Source: Isoetes taiwanensis (taxonomy: Eukaryota; Streptophyta; Lycopodiopsida; Isoetales; Isoetaceae). From it: 64,000 nt of DNA. The position numbers and the translations under genes were made by a program. The DNA lies in the NCBI GenBank assembly GCA_021234155.1, contig JAJEKV010000206.1, positions 620,001 through 684,000 on the forward strand, in the 5' to 3' direction. This document shows positions 11,352 to 22,874 of the stretch, one piece after another (the stretch's first letter is position 1; every line of letters begins with the position of its first letter). Under the pieces are notes generated by a model, which did no database searches, was not told where the DNA came from, and saw only the letters and a list, made by a program, of their open reading frames with translations.

Positions 11352-11564
11352 ACCTGGCCAGACGTAGCTACTTCTAATCTTGAAGTAGGCCTTTATAAAT
11401 TTTGCATGGCCGGAAATAGGGCTTATTATGCGTGTCCTGGAAATTTTTTTTCTTACTCCTTATGCTTTGAGTATAATTGTTCTTTGATATTAAAGATTAC
11501 CTTCCTTTTTTTAAAATATTTGAAGGTTTCTCTTTCTTAATCCGTTCTTGCATTCTTGTAAGGA

Positions 11565-12064
11565 CTAGCCCATCATGTGCTTGAACTCCATGTTGGGGAA
11601 GATGGCTTCTTCTATCTTCTTGCCGAATTCGCTGTCAAGTGGAGATGGCATTGCAAATTGCTGCTTCAAAAGCTTGCCAATGAGTGGCGACGCCTTAACA
11701 TCTCCACGGCTGCATGCTCTTCCATTGATTTGTTTGTAGGTCACGATGCCGTCGAAGAGAATTGATGAAGAAATCATCCAAGGAATCTTCAAGATGTCGC
11801 CCCTCAAATGCATACAAGTTGGTGGAGCATTCCATAGACTCAAGGGCATCACCGCGGAAGTGATAGTGCCCATACCAAGTTCTGAAGGAGTCTTATAATT
11901 ATCTTCCCCTTCATCCTTATTTGTCGATTGCCCGAGCTTAAGTCCATTTTGTAGAAGAATCCCGCTTTTTGGGGCTGATCCATTATGTCGTTGCTTGTTG
12001 AGCTGCCGGGGTTGATATACATCTTTAGACTTCCATCCGGCGAAAAAGGATCGAAGTTGATCAA
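11565..12064 (-). pseudogene. Element B reverse transcriptase / RNase H remnants
   Basis: Pieces such as YKMDLSSGNRQIRM and VMPLSLWNAPPTCMHL match the RT of element A ([28 protein letters not shown]). The region is short compared with element A and heavily decayed. Confidence 0.75.
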
Positions 12065-12187
12065 CTCCTACAACCGCTTCTTGAGCTCGCTAGCTCGGAA
12101 GTGCTGATTCTATAAAGAGCTTTGCTGATCGGCTCGCCCAAAGGTAAGAGTGATTTCAAACTCTATGCCTCTATAGAGCAAAAGCTC

Positions 12188-12370
12188 TCAAATTTCACCT
12201 GGAGATATATCATGGGACTTCTTGATTAACTTAGAAATTGGCCGAGGCAACTGTTTCGAAGTAGCATCTTCCTTCTTACTCTTGTAGTCGGGGTCGACAA
12301 CTTGTAGCTTGTGTACGACCTCATTCCTCATGATGTACTTAAGTAATTGCTTTACTGACATGCGTTGCAC
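12188..12370 (-). pseudogene. Element B protease C-terminal remnant
   Basis: The piece LPRPISKLIKKSHDISPGEI matches LPKPIAKIIREFYDVFPDDI, the linker between protease and RT in element A. The DTG active-site part is not recognised. Confidence 0.6.
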
Positions 12371-13484
12371 GATTGGAATTACTTCCTTAACTTAATTATA
12401 AGGTACTTGCTCTTTGGTGCTGGGATAAGTATCTCTTGCTTATGATAATAAATTATTGCCTTAGCCAGCTTTAATATTGCATGCTTATTATGAGGTCATA
12501 GTTGCCAATGTACATAAGTTGGTGCCGATGCTCTACTTTGCTTCGCTTAAGGTTGATGTCGAACTTGACTCTTGTTCCGTTGGTGCTGCTAATTACTTGG
12601 CCCTGGCTTAATTACTGGCCTAGATTTAGACTTAAGAGTCTTGCTCTTAAAGATGTCTGTCATCTAGGAGGTGCAAAATTACAAGTTAAAGAACTACTTA
12701 CATAAATCCTATGGCCACAAGTTAGTCGGCATGACATTACTTTTGGGCACACATAGAAAACTATATGGTTAGATAATTATTCTTGTTTTAGATCTAATCT
12801 ATACTCTAGGATCTACCCTTTCTTATTTATTGCCCTCTTGAAATAGCCCCACCTTTGCGTTGATGCCATCTAAGAAGTTGGCCGGACTTATTAGATTGCT
12901 TCCCTTCATTTGGTCGGATTATTCCTTATGCTGCGGAAGTACTCGTCATATACATGGTCGACGATTATCCTATTATTGAATTCTTCTTAGCGAGGTGATC
13001 AAGCTCACGAAGAGGTTCCAATATATTGGATATCTGCCAGCAATGTATACAATTATTGTACTCCATACATTTTCTTCCCAATACTTGAAGCTTTGCTCCA
13101 TTCTTGGGTCCATCTTTCTAAAGGAAAAGACAAAAAAAATCTACCCGAAATTTCGTCCCCATCCCATCATGGATGTTATCACCCATAATTCTAAGAAACT
13201 CAACTATCTGATAGGTCCTCTAGCTTGCTCAAAGCTGGTGTAGTCATTAGTCGTTGGAGTAGCAAGGCGATGATCCATAATTTGTTGAAAAATATCTGGT
13301 ATCCTTGGAGTTGTTGCATGATCATTCAAGTGCCCTGCTTTCTTTTAATGCACATATTCTGACTCTGCTCGTCCTTAATGTTGATGCTGACTACCTTTAT
13401 TAACATTATCCCTCTTAGTGGACTTGCTGATGTAGATAACATAACGCTCGGTGTCGCATCCCAAAAGCTTGAAGATAATGTTCT
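12371..13484 (-). other. Element B interior where gag is expected; no gag recognised
   Basis: This position corresponds to purine tract plus gag in element A. I find neither a CCHC zinc knuckle nor the purine-rich strand bias here. Confidence 0.5.
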
Positions 13485-13740
13485 TCACATTCTAAAATCT
13501 TTCATGTCGCTCATCTGCCTTGGAGGTATGTCCAGTCTCATCCTTAGGGCTCTTGATATCCTAAGTCGATGAAGTCGTCTACTTGTTGGTGGCGTAGTTA
13601 TGACATTAGTCATCGATGTCGGCCCTTCCTCGAGACAATATGGCACTTGGAGAGTATCCTTGACTAGGAGATGTTCCTCCCCTAATGTGATCAATTTTGT
13701 AAGTGCCACGATGCCCATTGGTTGTTGCATAGCCCTCTTG
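13485..13740 (-). pseudogene. Element B remnant of the second accessory frame
   Basis: The stretch PMGIVALTKLITLGEEHLLV...LQVPYCLEEG matches PIGITALSPIIVEGEEYLLA...LHLPYYLEQG in the accessory frame of element A (28720-30250). Presence in two diverged elements argues that this frame is a regular part of the lineage. Function unknown; broken here. Confidence 0.7.
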
Positions 13741-14638
13741 GGAATTCTTATGTCTAATCTTGATGTCGCAATCGTTCTTCCTATAGGCTCTCCTTTATTT
13801 TTCGTGTTCGGGCTTCCCTGTACACCTTCTTGGCCTTTGATTTGCTGAAGCTTCCTCCATAAGTTTGCCCTCTGCTTTCAATTCGTTGATGTTATCAAGT
13901 GGCTCCACCGTCGAGGCTCGAGGATCTGCAACGAAGGTTCTCCTGACCTGTTTTATTGCCCTAAGCACAAGGTAACTAATACTACCACAAGAACAATTAT
14001 TTATATCTACTAACTCTACAAACCCTATTTTTATGCCTTTATCCACTCTACCTCAAATGACCCACTTGGCATTTGGCACTCTACTAGGCACTGAGAAAGC
14101 TACTTATTTACTGTTATGGGGTGGTAGAAGGAGACTCATTCACTGGGTGTACCTGGTGTGCTAGATTGAATTACTTAGATAGAATTAATTCCTAGACAAT
14201 TATCTATGATACAAGGCATGGCTGAAGACACTTGATGATAGTGCACCTATGACATGTGTTGGTGTATCATACCAACGTGTGACAACAATTTCTAAGGCCT
14301 TGGCAACTAGCTGGGTTTCTAAGAAAAGGTTTAATTATACTACCTATATGTAGACAAGAAGACACTTAGCAAGATAAGAGCGACAACTAAGCTGTGATGA
14401 GTGCAGATGCCGTCTCTATCTAGCTTAAGGTTCTTGGTTCTAAATCTAAGGCTTGGCCATTACTATTATCTATCATTATTAAAGCTTAAATCTAATTAAG
14501 AATCCTAATTTAAACACAAACGATGCCCGCCCTCATGACTAATTGGGCAATTCTTATCTAACTAGCAACTTTTTCCATGCTAAAAAGATATCTAAGAATA
14601 CAAATATGGGCAAATCGAGTCAGAGCGCGCAGATGAGG

Positions 14639-14657
14639 CCTGCGTCGCAAACGCAGG
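14639..14657 (-). other. Hairpin in the leader region of element B
   Basis: CCTGCGT and ACGCAGG pair around a five-base loop. The flanking words (CAACTCGGGTC then GACCGC on the sense strand) match the flank of the hairpins of element A near 28160, but the stem sequence differs. Confidence 0.5.
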
Positions 14658-15056
14658 ATCGTTTTGTGCGGTCAGACCCGAGTTGACCGTTTCTTACTGT
14701 TTTTAGATATTTTTAACAAATTTAAAGTGCTACACTGCATTTTTAGACAATTTCTAAGCATTCTAACATCTTTTTGTACGAAATTTGGATCAATTTTGCC
14801 CTAATTTAAGTGACTTGGATGGGTTCGCCGATTTCGAGGCAATTTTTTTTTATTTCTATGTCAGAATTTTATGCTACTTAGCCAATTAAGAGCATTCTAA
14901 GTAAGATGCAAAGGATTCTACTACAAGTAATTTATACAAGAACATTTTTTATATCTTACAAGCAATTAATTTTTAGTAAATTTACTTCTAATGAGTAAAA
15001 ACAATGTACAGGAAAACTTATATTTATATAATTTGCTAGACTGGGGCTCTTCACGG

Positions 15057-15290
15057 CTTCTCCTTGCGAATTCTTTTTCGCCAGTGGAAGTCTTTGGGCC
15101 TGCTTGGTATATCGCGCAGAAGTTTGCCTTCTTCAAAAGTTGTACCCCCGCCCGCCTCCGCTCCTCCGTCAAGGCTCGGACCATTAAGGGTGCAGATCTT
15201 GGCCTCCTTCGGCTTTGGGCGATTCCTGGCGAGACCCCGCCGTCGTTGATGTGGCTCGGTAGTCGCAGCCCATCTTGAACTCCTGGATAG
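15057..15290 (-). pseudogene. Element B histone H3-like remnant
   Basis: On the minus strand APLMVRALTEE and, in another frame, KDFHWRKRIRKEK correspond to [11 protein letters not shown] and [13 protein letters not shown] in the H3-like frame of element A. The DNA aligns over about 230 bp, including CAGGAGTTCAAGATGG against CAGGAGTTTAAGACGG. It is a decayed fossil with several breaks. It shows that the H3-like segment predates the split of elements A and B. Confidence 0.7.
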
Positions 15291-15589
15291 ACCTTTGATG
15301 TAGGCACTCGAAAAAAGAGTTTCTGGATCATCAGGCTGGTACGCCGTTGGCAATGCCGAATATGCTGAGCAGCTCTACTGTCCTGGGGATTTGGCCCATG
15401 GCAGACCTTCTTCAGAGAATCGAGTCGAGGTGGTGGAGGCTGGCTTTTCGACCCTGGTCGGCTACCTTGTCAGATCCATTGGCGGAGATAAATCTTGCAT
15501 GCTGCCTTCTTCTTCTCGTACTCCATATCTTGCTTCAGCTTTAAGTAGCTTCTCGCTGATGTTGCCCTCCTTTGGACTGCATTGGATAT

Positions 15590-15990
15590 GGTTGCCGAGT
15601 GTAGACCGCGTCTGTTCTTCGGCCTCCTCCTCCTCCTCTTATTCTTTAGCCTCTTGCTCCCTTCTCTTGTTGGTGTGGTCTTTCCTCCTCGAGCTCATCC
15701 TCCTCTAGTTCGTCCGGCTGTGGTTCTCTGATAACCACACTCTCCCTACGCCTAGCTTTACGCCTCCTCGTTCGCTTCTCCCTTGCCTACTTCTCTTCCT
15801 TCCTTTTCTTCCGCATTGATTGCTCGCTCCCCTTTCTGCTGTTCCTGCCGCTGGAGTTGCTCGTATTGCCGAGATTGCTCCTACTGCTTGCTGCTCACCT
15901 ACACTTCCTGGTGTTGGGGTTGCTCCTGTTGTCGAGGTTGCTCTTGTTATTTGCTCCTCATCTCCAGAAGCAGCTCCACGATCTCACTTT
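15590..15990 (-). pseudogene. Element B acidic region upstream of the H3-like remnant
   Basis: Sense-strand GAG/GAA-rich sequence (seen as CCTCCTCC and GCTCCT runs on the plus strand) sits where element A has its glutamate-rich segment. Plus-strand serine-rich frames here are antisense shadows. Confidence 0.5.
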
Positions 15991-16762
15991 CCCCTGAACT
16001 TTGCGATCATCCACCTGAAGTGCTAAGTCATTGCTCCTCCACGAGTGAAACGATTCGTCTGAAGAGCTTGAATGGCTAAGTTCTTCATCTGGCCTAGGTA
16101 CCAACAGCTTAGCTTCCTTGATGGTGGCCTCTTCGAGCGATCTTGCCTCTATCAATGGTCGACTATGTCTATTCGCGGCTCCTTTGAGTCGATCTCGTCG
16201 GCTGTTCGTTCGGTGGACACTTTTATGGCAGCTTCGGAATGGCAGCTTCGGAGATTAGCTTATAATTCGCCTCGCAAGGGTAAAGGGAAGGTTCAAGCTA
16301 CTCTTTGGGAACTTCTAAGCAGTAGAGGTGCTTCTATAGGTTTAATAGCTACTTTTTCTTAAGAGTAAATTTTATTATAACTATGGGTTATTAATTAAGG
16401 TACTTCCCCCTAATCACTTAAACTATTTCCCAAAATTTCCTAATTCTTTTTGGGCCAAGTAGTGGTCATTTCACGCCATTTTCTTTCAAGCTTTATTTTG
16501 AGCGATTTCTCATTCAATTTTTCACTTGAAAGGTGCGGTTCATGAACAACTTGAGCTCAAATTTACTAGAAGGTTTCTTTGACTATCTTATTTCTACCAC
16601 TTAGACTATACCTAATCTAATTACGACCCTACTAATGGGAAAAATTTTCTCCCACATTTCGCGGTTCAAGACTGGAATTCTCATTCCATTCATTAGCTAG
16701 GCCAGTTAGTCTACATATTCAGGGATATGGTCAGTGCTAGCTCTTGGTCAACCAAGAACATT

Positions 16763-16774
16763 GCTCTGATACCA
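16763..16774 (-). other. Primer-binding site of element B (initiator tRNA-Met type)
   Basis: On the minus strand TGGTATCAGAGC starts one base after the LTR end. This 12-mer matches the 3' end of plant initiator tRNA-Met and is the common primer site of plant LTR elements. Confidence 0.93.
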
Positions 16775-16775
16775 T

Positions 16776-18349
16776 TGTGACGCTCCCTGCTAAATATACG
16801 GCGCCCAACCGTACACTCCGCAGGAAATCCCCCATCCGGTCCTTCGACCGCACGGGCCCTCCGTCTATCCCGCACTCTGGGATCACCGTAGTGCGGGAAG
16901 GGGACACGAAGGTGTCTTGCGCGCCCTTCCCCTATGGGCTCCTATCACAGCGGAAGCATAAACAACGTCAGAACTAGCAATAACAGTAGATCATACTACC
17001 TCGAAGGGTAGCTCATCCACATATCCATAGGTGCAAAGAACATAATCATATGCCATAAAACATGAGAGCTCCTACCCATGGCTCCGACTCATAAGGAGGA
17101 TGACTGACCGGCTAGGCCTCAAGATAGAGCAGACCGAGTCATGGCAATGGCGAGGGCTGGCATAGAACAATGGCTAGGGTTGACCACTCCATCCCCCCCC
17201 CCGTGGCATACTTTGCGGATGGGCTAAATCAGGCTCGGCATGACTCTAGCCTTGGGACACGCAATCCCATGGCATCACCCATCAGACTACTCCAGGTTGC
17301 ATCTCCCGGGTCCGATGAGGCGGGGAAGGGTTGCATCTCCCCTTCCTGTGGTCTAGAGGTTCCGTATGGCTAGAGAATCGTCACACACACGCATTTCGCA
17401 CGGACTTAACCCCCAAAACGAGAGCCAAGCCAACACTTGCGGCTCTCTCGAGGGGCGGCGACACCATTGCCCCGGGAGGTGTCGGACCCATGCTCGCCCC
17501 CACCTAAGTGACCGACCATAAGCCTAGCCCGCTATGGGATCCCCCCGAAGCCCCCACTCGCGGGGATCCTCCCTCCACATTCCCTCTAGCCCCCGTTATG
17601 TGGTGCTGAGTCACATCATAGCTACTACATATGGCTCTAGGTCTCTACCCCCCTTCCCCATACAAGAGGAGCAAACATGATCAACCAACATCACATAATC
17701 ATCATATCCTAAGAATGATCATAAGAAGAACATCTTAACCTAATCATACAATCTAACTAATGGTTAGGGTTCATTGATTAGGGTTCAAGATGTTGAATAC
17801 GTGTTCTAGAATGGCTCTACTCTAGATACAAGATACTAGCACATATGGAATGCTAATTCCAGATGAGCTATCACAACTACTACCTTACATACCTGCTCCT
17901 GATGCTCTCCCTCCAGATCCGTGTGCCTCCATGGTCTTCGACTCACGTGATGCTGCTCCTGCTCCAAGAACGAGTCTACCCTACGGGGGCTGCTGCACCA
18001 GTCTATGCCACAGCAGACGATGTTCGAAACGGGGTTTCGAACGAGTAGATGAGTCTCTGGGTGCTAGGGCTGGAAAGAGGCCTAGGGTTAGGGTTCCAGC
18101 CTATATAAGTTAGGTCCACCTAAGATGCCACGTGGCACCAATCGGGTGAGTCTCGTGTGGCGGTTGCCCAATAGGTTAAGGCCACGTGGAAAATGGTCTT
18201 AACCTAAGATTGGCTAAGTTATATGAATAACTTAGTCATGCCCCCCTAGTGCCACAATCTATGGTATACAAGGCTATGAAGATAGACTTGTATAGTGACG
18301 GGTCCAGGAATATACGTATTCATAGCGTATATTCCCCTGGAACGTCACA
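16776..18349 (-). repeat. Element B 5' LTR
   Basis: Partner of 7643-9288, 1574 bp, same ends. A TATA-like motif lies at 18102-18110 on the minus strand. The first ~250 bp differ from the partner by only about two bases, but 17180-17640 shows clustered substitutions and a missing block of roughly 70 bp. Confidence 0.92.
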
Positions 18350-18354
18350 GATAG
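18350..18354. other. Target-site duplication of element B, right copy
   Basis: GATAG, identical to 7638-7642. Confidence 0.9.
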
Positions 18355-18359
18355 GAAAT

Positions 18360-19442
18360 GGATTATTTGTAAACTTTCTTTACTTATGCAATGCTTTTTT
18401 ATCTTATCTAATGGAATTCTTTTCGTATATTGCCCCTTTATGGAACACACTTACACAACATTAAATCTGTCATCAGACGTGAAGCTAGTCTTAAATACGG
18501 CGGTCGCCCAATTTCACACTTGTATGTCCCTCTCGATAACCTATTACAATACAAACATTTACATGAGTATATGCAGGAAAACAACATTATTCCCATAAGA
18601 GCCTAGAATAATCTCCCAGCTATAAGGAATTGCAATCACATAACATGCAGATGGATATTTGAAACTTTAACATTGTCAATAACATTAGCTTTATACTTTT
18701 AATTGCTATCTGGGAACTTTGGAAACTGTCTGATATCTTAATGGAATTATGTAAAATTTAATACCCCAAAGTTGTTCTTCTTCATCATGTTGTGCACAAT
18801 ACGCTACATTTTGTAGATGTCGTAGTCATCTGGGACATATGGCCCCCAAACTAAGATTCCTTTCATCTTTCTTCATCATCATTTGTCTATGTTGGACGTG
18901 CTAGTCCTTGCCCATATGACAAACAGTAGCACTGGGCCTGCCTAATTTTGTCGCCTCAAAATGGAATCATGCTAACATATTCCATTATTTTGCTCCTAGG
19001 AACTCTGTATTCTTAACATTAGCTACCATTTGAGACACATATGGACTTGCGAAAAGTCCATATATAATGAAATTGTGCTTAGTACTTTGCGGAGCAAACT
19101 TTGAGAGGCCATAACTTTGGCGTTCGGAGTCAGAATTTAGTGTTCTTTACACCGTTGGAAAGCTCTTTTCGAGCCATTTCCATTGGTATATTATATGAAT
19201 GCTTTTACAGAAGATTACTGGTGCAAGTCAAGAGTCTTTCAGTTTCGGCCATATTACAGAATCTTGCCTGAAATCCTCTGAGGATTGGAGGTAGTAGCAG
19301 GGTTGATTAGGCTCAGCGGAGCAACCTGCACTATTCTCTTGGGTGGATCTCTGTTTCTTAGGGGCTTTGTTGCAGCAGGGGTTTTACCGCAACAGGGCGT
19401 GGCGTAGGTTTTGGTGAAGGGGCTTTCCCTTCAGAAGTCTCA
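18360..19442 (+). other. Upstream region of the LINE ORF1; no gene
   Basis: No protein-coding signal. The sequence GGCCATAACTTTGGCGTTCG near 19108, common in plant repeat leaders, suggests repeat-derived untranslated sequence. Confidence 0.4.
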
Positions 19443-20905
19443 ATGTCTGAATCTTCTATCAAGGATAATGTTCGGTGGAAGGATTTAGCACGAAAGTATG
19501 ACTTTCGGCCTATGAGTCAAATGGAGAAAGCTGGTGGATTTCCAGAAATTTTTTGCTTTTATACTCCTTTAGGCTCAAGCCATGCAGGTGAAGTAGCAAA
19601 GATGCATAAGCAGGTAAATACATCAACTGTTTCAATTGCAAAGGCATTGCAACCCTTGAAATCTTTGTTTACAGTGACTGAGGAAGTAACTAAAATGACA
19701 AATGATAAAATAGTGGGCAAAACAAGTATGGAGATACTAGCCAATGTTTCTGAGGATTTGCCATGTGCTGAGGCTTTACAAGTGGAGAAAGGAGATGCTG
19801 AGGCACCTAAAGCTACCGAAAGTAATAATGGTGGGTTTGCAGATTTGAGGTCTAATCCTGTTCGCCAAGATCCTCCAAATGCTTGGAGATCAAATGACAC
19901 AGTTAACAGATTGAGGAATGCTCATTTTGGTACTTGGGTGCGTAAAGATCTTGTTCATAATTATCAGAGTTCACGTGTGCAGGAAGCGCTTACTTTCTTG
20001 GATCAGGGTAATAAGCAGGATTTTTTTGAAGTGTTGAAAGAGAGGAAAGGGGAGTTTTCGCATTCTGGTTGTGTGGAGGACCTTGTTCAAGGCATTAATG
20101 GTTCTACTGTTGGAAACAAAGTTTGTGGCATACCAGTTATAGAAGTGGATCAATTGGAGCATCGAAAGTGCGTGGCTAAACTGGTGGCACATTCTGTAAT
20201 TGGGTACTAAAATTACTAATCTACTAAAATTACTGGATGGATTGGTTCTATGCTCAGAAGGATGTCTATTGCACCTTTTAATTCTTTCAAAGTGTTAGGC
20301 AATAATTTCTTTTTGCTGGGGTTTGAAGACGAAGCGCCTGTTAATAGATTGACTTCAAGAGGTGTTTTCTCAATAGGAGGCTCATGTGTCATTTTTCAGC
20401 ATTATTCACCAGGCTTTTCTGCTGATAATCCTTATAAAGCAATGTTGCCTTGCTGGTTTCAAATTCATGGTTTGCCACCGGATCTATTGCTTCCAAAGTT
20501 CCTTATCTCTATTGCTAATGGTATTGGTAAGCATATATCTCATTCAATTCTCAGAGGTGCTCGTGTTTGTGTAGCATTACCAATGGACCAGAGTCTTCCT
20601 AAGGAGGTAATAGTGAAGAGTGGGGAGTTTTTCTCGCGCTTTAACTTAGAGCTTTTGAATGGCAGTGAGTTAAAGTGTTGATTTCCTTCTTTGAAGATAT
20701 TGAATGTAGATGTGCAGAAGGAATATCCCATTGGTGATAAACAACAAAATATGGATATGTCTGCAAATCCTACAGAAGTTGCTCCAGAGAATCTGGATGA
20801 AAAGAAGGTATCTGGTTCGCAAGAATGTGGAAAAGATATAGAAGCAGTTCCAATGGTGGTTGGTGAGGATGTTCATGATTCATCACCAGATGAAGAGATG
20901 GTAAA
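19443..20905 (+). pseudogene. LINE ORF1 with DUF4283-like domain, interrupted
   Basis: ORF1 proteins of plant LINEs bind the element RNA. The first part (19443-20210) is hydrophilic. The second (20250-20681) contains FNSFKVLGNNFFLLGF and CWFQIHGLPPDLLLPKFL, the pattern of the DUF4283 domain that opens plant L1 ORF1. The parts share one frame but are separated by stops near 20208, where a 17-bp tandem duplication (TACTAAAATTACTAATC) is visible. Another in-frame stop lies near 20679, after which protein-like sequence continues to the element A LTR. A following C-x-C...H cluster in the next frame may be a decayed zinc knuckle. Confidence 0.65.
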
Positions 20906-21015
20906 TGTGACGTTCCCCTAAAATATACCGTATGTATACGTATATTTTGGGCTACGTCACCATACAATCCATCGTATTTAGATTGGTATGTCAATTAGAT
21001 AGATGCAAGTCACAT
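20906..21015 (+). repeat. Element A 5' LTR, left piece
   Basis: Matches 57753-57862 with about three differences in 110 bp. It ends at ...AGTCACAT where element D is inserted; the LTR resumes at 26585. Confidence 0.9.
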
Positions 21016-21489
21016 TCATTAGAGGAAATTTGAGATCTCATTTCATCCCCATAAGAATCCTCCAATGGAATGGCTACCCTCTATTAACTGCAATTAATGC
21101 AGCACCAACAACTTCATTGCCGTCGTTTTTCCCCCATAACTTTTGATCCATTTGTCAAAATGTTGCGGCGTTTGTTGCATTAGATGCGGAATGAAAAGAT
21201 CTTTCCAGTGATATATGGTTATGATGTATTTCAATATGGTCATATGTATTAACCTTAAAAAAATATGATTTTTTTGCTTATTTCTTATATATTTATATCG
21301 TAAAAGATATATGAATGGGTTATCATTAGATAGATCTTGTGAAGACGAACCCATTGCTACAAAAAGTTTTTGAATCAGAGTTCTGGATCAAAAGTTATAA
21401 TGAAAATATGATACTACAGAAGTTAGTTGCAGCTGCATTAATTACAGGCTGCCACATAATACTGGAATGAGATATACTGGAGCTCTTCT

Positions 21490-21514
21490 CTTATCTTATC
21501 TTATCTTATCTTAT
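21490..21514 (+). repeat. (TTATC)n microsatellite
   Basis: Five TTATC units inside element D. Confidence 0.9.
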
Positions 21515-22161
21515 GGACAGTTTAAAAAGCTGACATGGCATTTTAAGCATCCCTTAATGGGACAAAATGTGATCTCATTTCACAAGGCCTCCAAAAAATA
21601 ATTGTTATTAGTTTTTCACAATAATTTTTATATGAACCCACTATAAGAAACTAATGTTACTTTGTGGGTTAATACGTTGAATTACTACTAACAGTTATAT
21701 AGCGTGGTTCCTATGCATGATTTATTTTGCTAATTCATTACTATAGTTCATCATCGTGGTTCTTCATGGTAGTTATTTGGTTTGGTTCATAATAATGTGT
21801 GTTTTATGTATGTGGCTTAATTAATAATGTAAGCCATAAACCATTAATAAATACTGCAAATGAAATTGGTTTTCTAACAAAATTATCTTACACCTTTTAG
21901 TAAAAACTATGCATCTTTTTGTAAAAACTAGTGTTTTTTCATAGGAACCATTCGCGTTATGAAGGTGTAATGAACAACCAATTGTTATGAGTTTCTCTAT
22001 CAAACTCTTAATGTTTTGTTTGGTGTAATCTGCATCGTTTAAATGACAAATTTAGAAATGTTCATTAAGCATTCCATTGTTATTTTATAGTGAAAAGACT
22101 TAATGGCTTTTTGGAAATCTTATGTGTGGTCATGAAGTAATAATGACTTGTCTTTGTAATT

Positions 22162-22235
22162 TATAAGAATGGGTGCAGGGATTTGAACCCTGATATATTT
22201 CCATTTTTCCAATGATAAACTAGCAATGAGGGCAT
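22162..22235 (-). other. tRNA-like / pol III promoter-like segment (possible SINE head)
   Basis: On the minus strand CAGGGTTCAAATCCCTG forms a perfect T-arm stem-loop containing a B box. An A-box-like TAGTTTATCATTGG lies about 33 bases upstream. A convincing acceptor stem and anticodon arm are missing, so this is not a functional tRNA; a tRNA-derived SINE head or tRNA fossil is possible. Confidence 0.3.
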
Positions 22236-22874
22236 CACTTCGCAACAAAGCAACAGAGTATGATTTGATAGCAGCATCTTCTAATTTGCAACAGAATCAC
22301 ATAAGAAGCACCAATACCATTATATGCGGAGAGCATGCTTACCTTTAGAATGAGCACCATCTATGATGAACTATTTTAACACACCAATGGCAATCTACAA
22401 AACTTCATAGGACCATTTGTAAACCTTCGAAAGATCAAAGAGTGTGCATCTCTGGAACAATCTTTGAGAGTATTAGAACCAACACAATACCTTTATCTAC
22501 AAAAAAAACATTAACAGAAAAATTCATGATACAAATGAGATGATTATGGCTGCACAAAGTTCACAATCAACATTTGCAAAGTCCCTAAACATTAAGATTC
22601 CTTCGCACTTCAGCCATAACAATTACCCTCTTATTAAGGATGGGTGTTAAAATAAAAAGAAACGGCACTAATAATCTTCTTAACTTCAAGAGTGATGATT
22701 TTAATCTTCTAAAACTTGAAGAAAATAATAAGGTCAAATCAAACAGGATTATCACAATATTACTTAAGCCAAGCAGAAAATAAAACTTGAAGAGCTGCCT
22801 CACACCTTTAAATTATAACAATCTATTACCCTTGTTTCACATGCATGAACTCATTAAGGCAACGTAAAACCATT

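Larger units (their letters stand above)
7643..18349 (-). mobile_element. Element B: LTR-to-LTR Ty3/gypsy chromovirus, internally decayed
   Basis: Near-identical terminal repeats of about 1.6 kb lie at 7643-9288 and 16776-18349. A 5-bp duplication GATAG flanks both sides (7638-7642 and 18350-18354). A tRNA-Met-type primer-binding site is inside the right LTR and a polypurine tract inside the left, so the element reads on the minus strand. Order from right to left: acidic region, histone H3-like remnant, second accessory-frame remnant, protease end, RT, integrase with chromodomain. No gag is recognisable. The interior is heavily broken (many breaks), while the LTRs differ little outside some patches. 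The copy therefore looks like a fairly recent insertion of an already defective element. Related to element A by LTR ends and proteins. Confidence 0.92.
18355..20905 (+). mobile_element. LINE fragment (ORF1 part)
   Basis: ORF1-like coding sequence lies at 19443-20905, preceded by about 1.1 kb without a gene that may be its 5' untranslated region (left limit unknown). No endonuclease or reverse transcriptase (ORF2) is seen: the LINE is cut at 20906 by the LTR of element A, and no continuation is recognised beyond 58353. The assignment to an L1-like plant LINE rests on the DUF4283-like domain. Confidence 0.6.

Noticed and set aside
15347-16079. Plus-strand serine/leucine-rich frames in element B
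   Set aside because: Antisense of the acidic region of B, which reads on the minus strand.
22162-22235. Functional tRNA gene
   Set aside because: A good T-arm but no convincing acceptor stem or anticodon arm.
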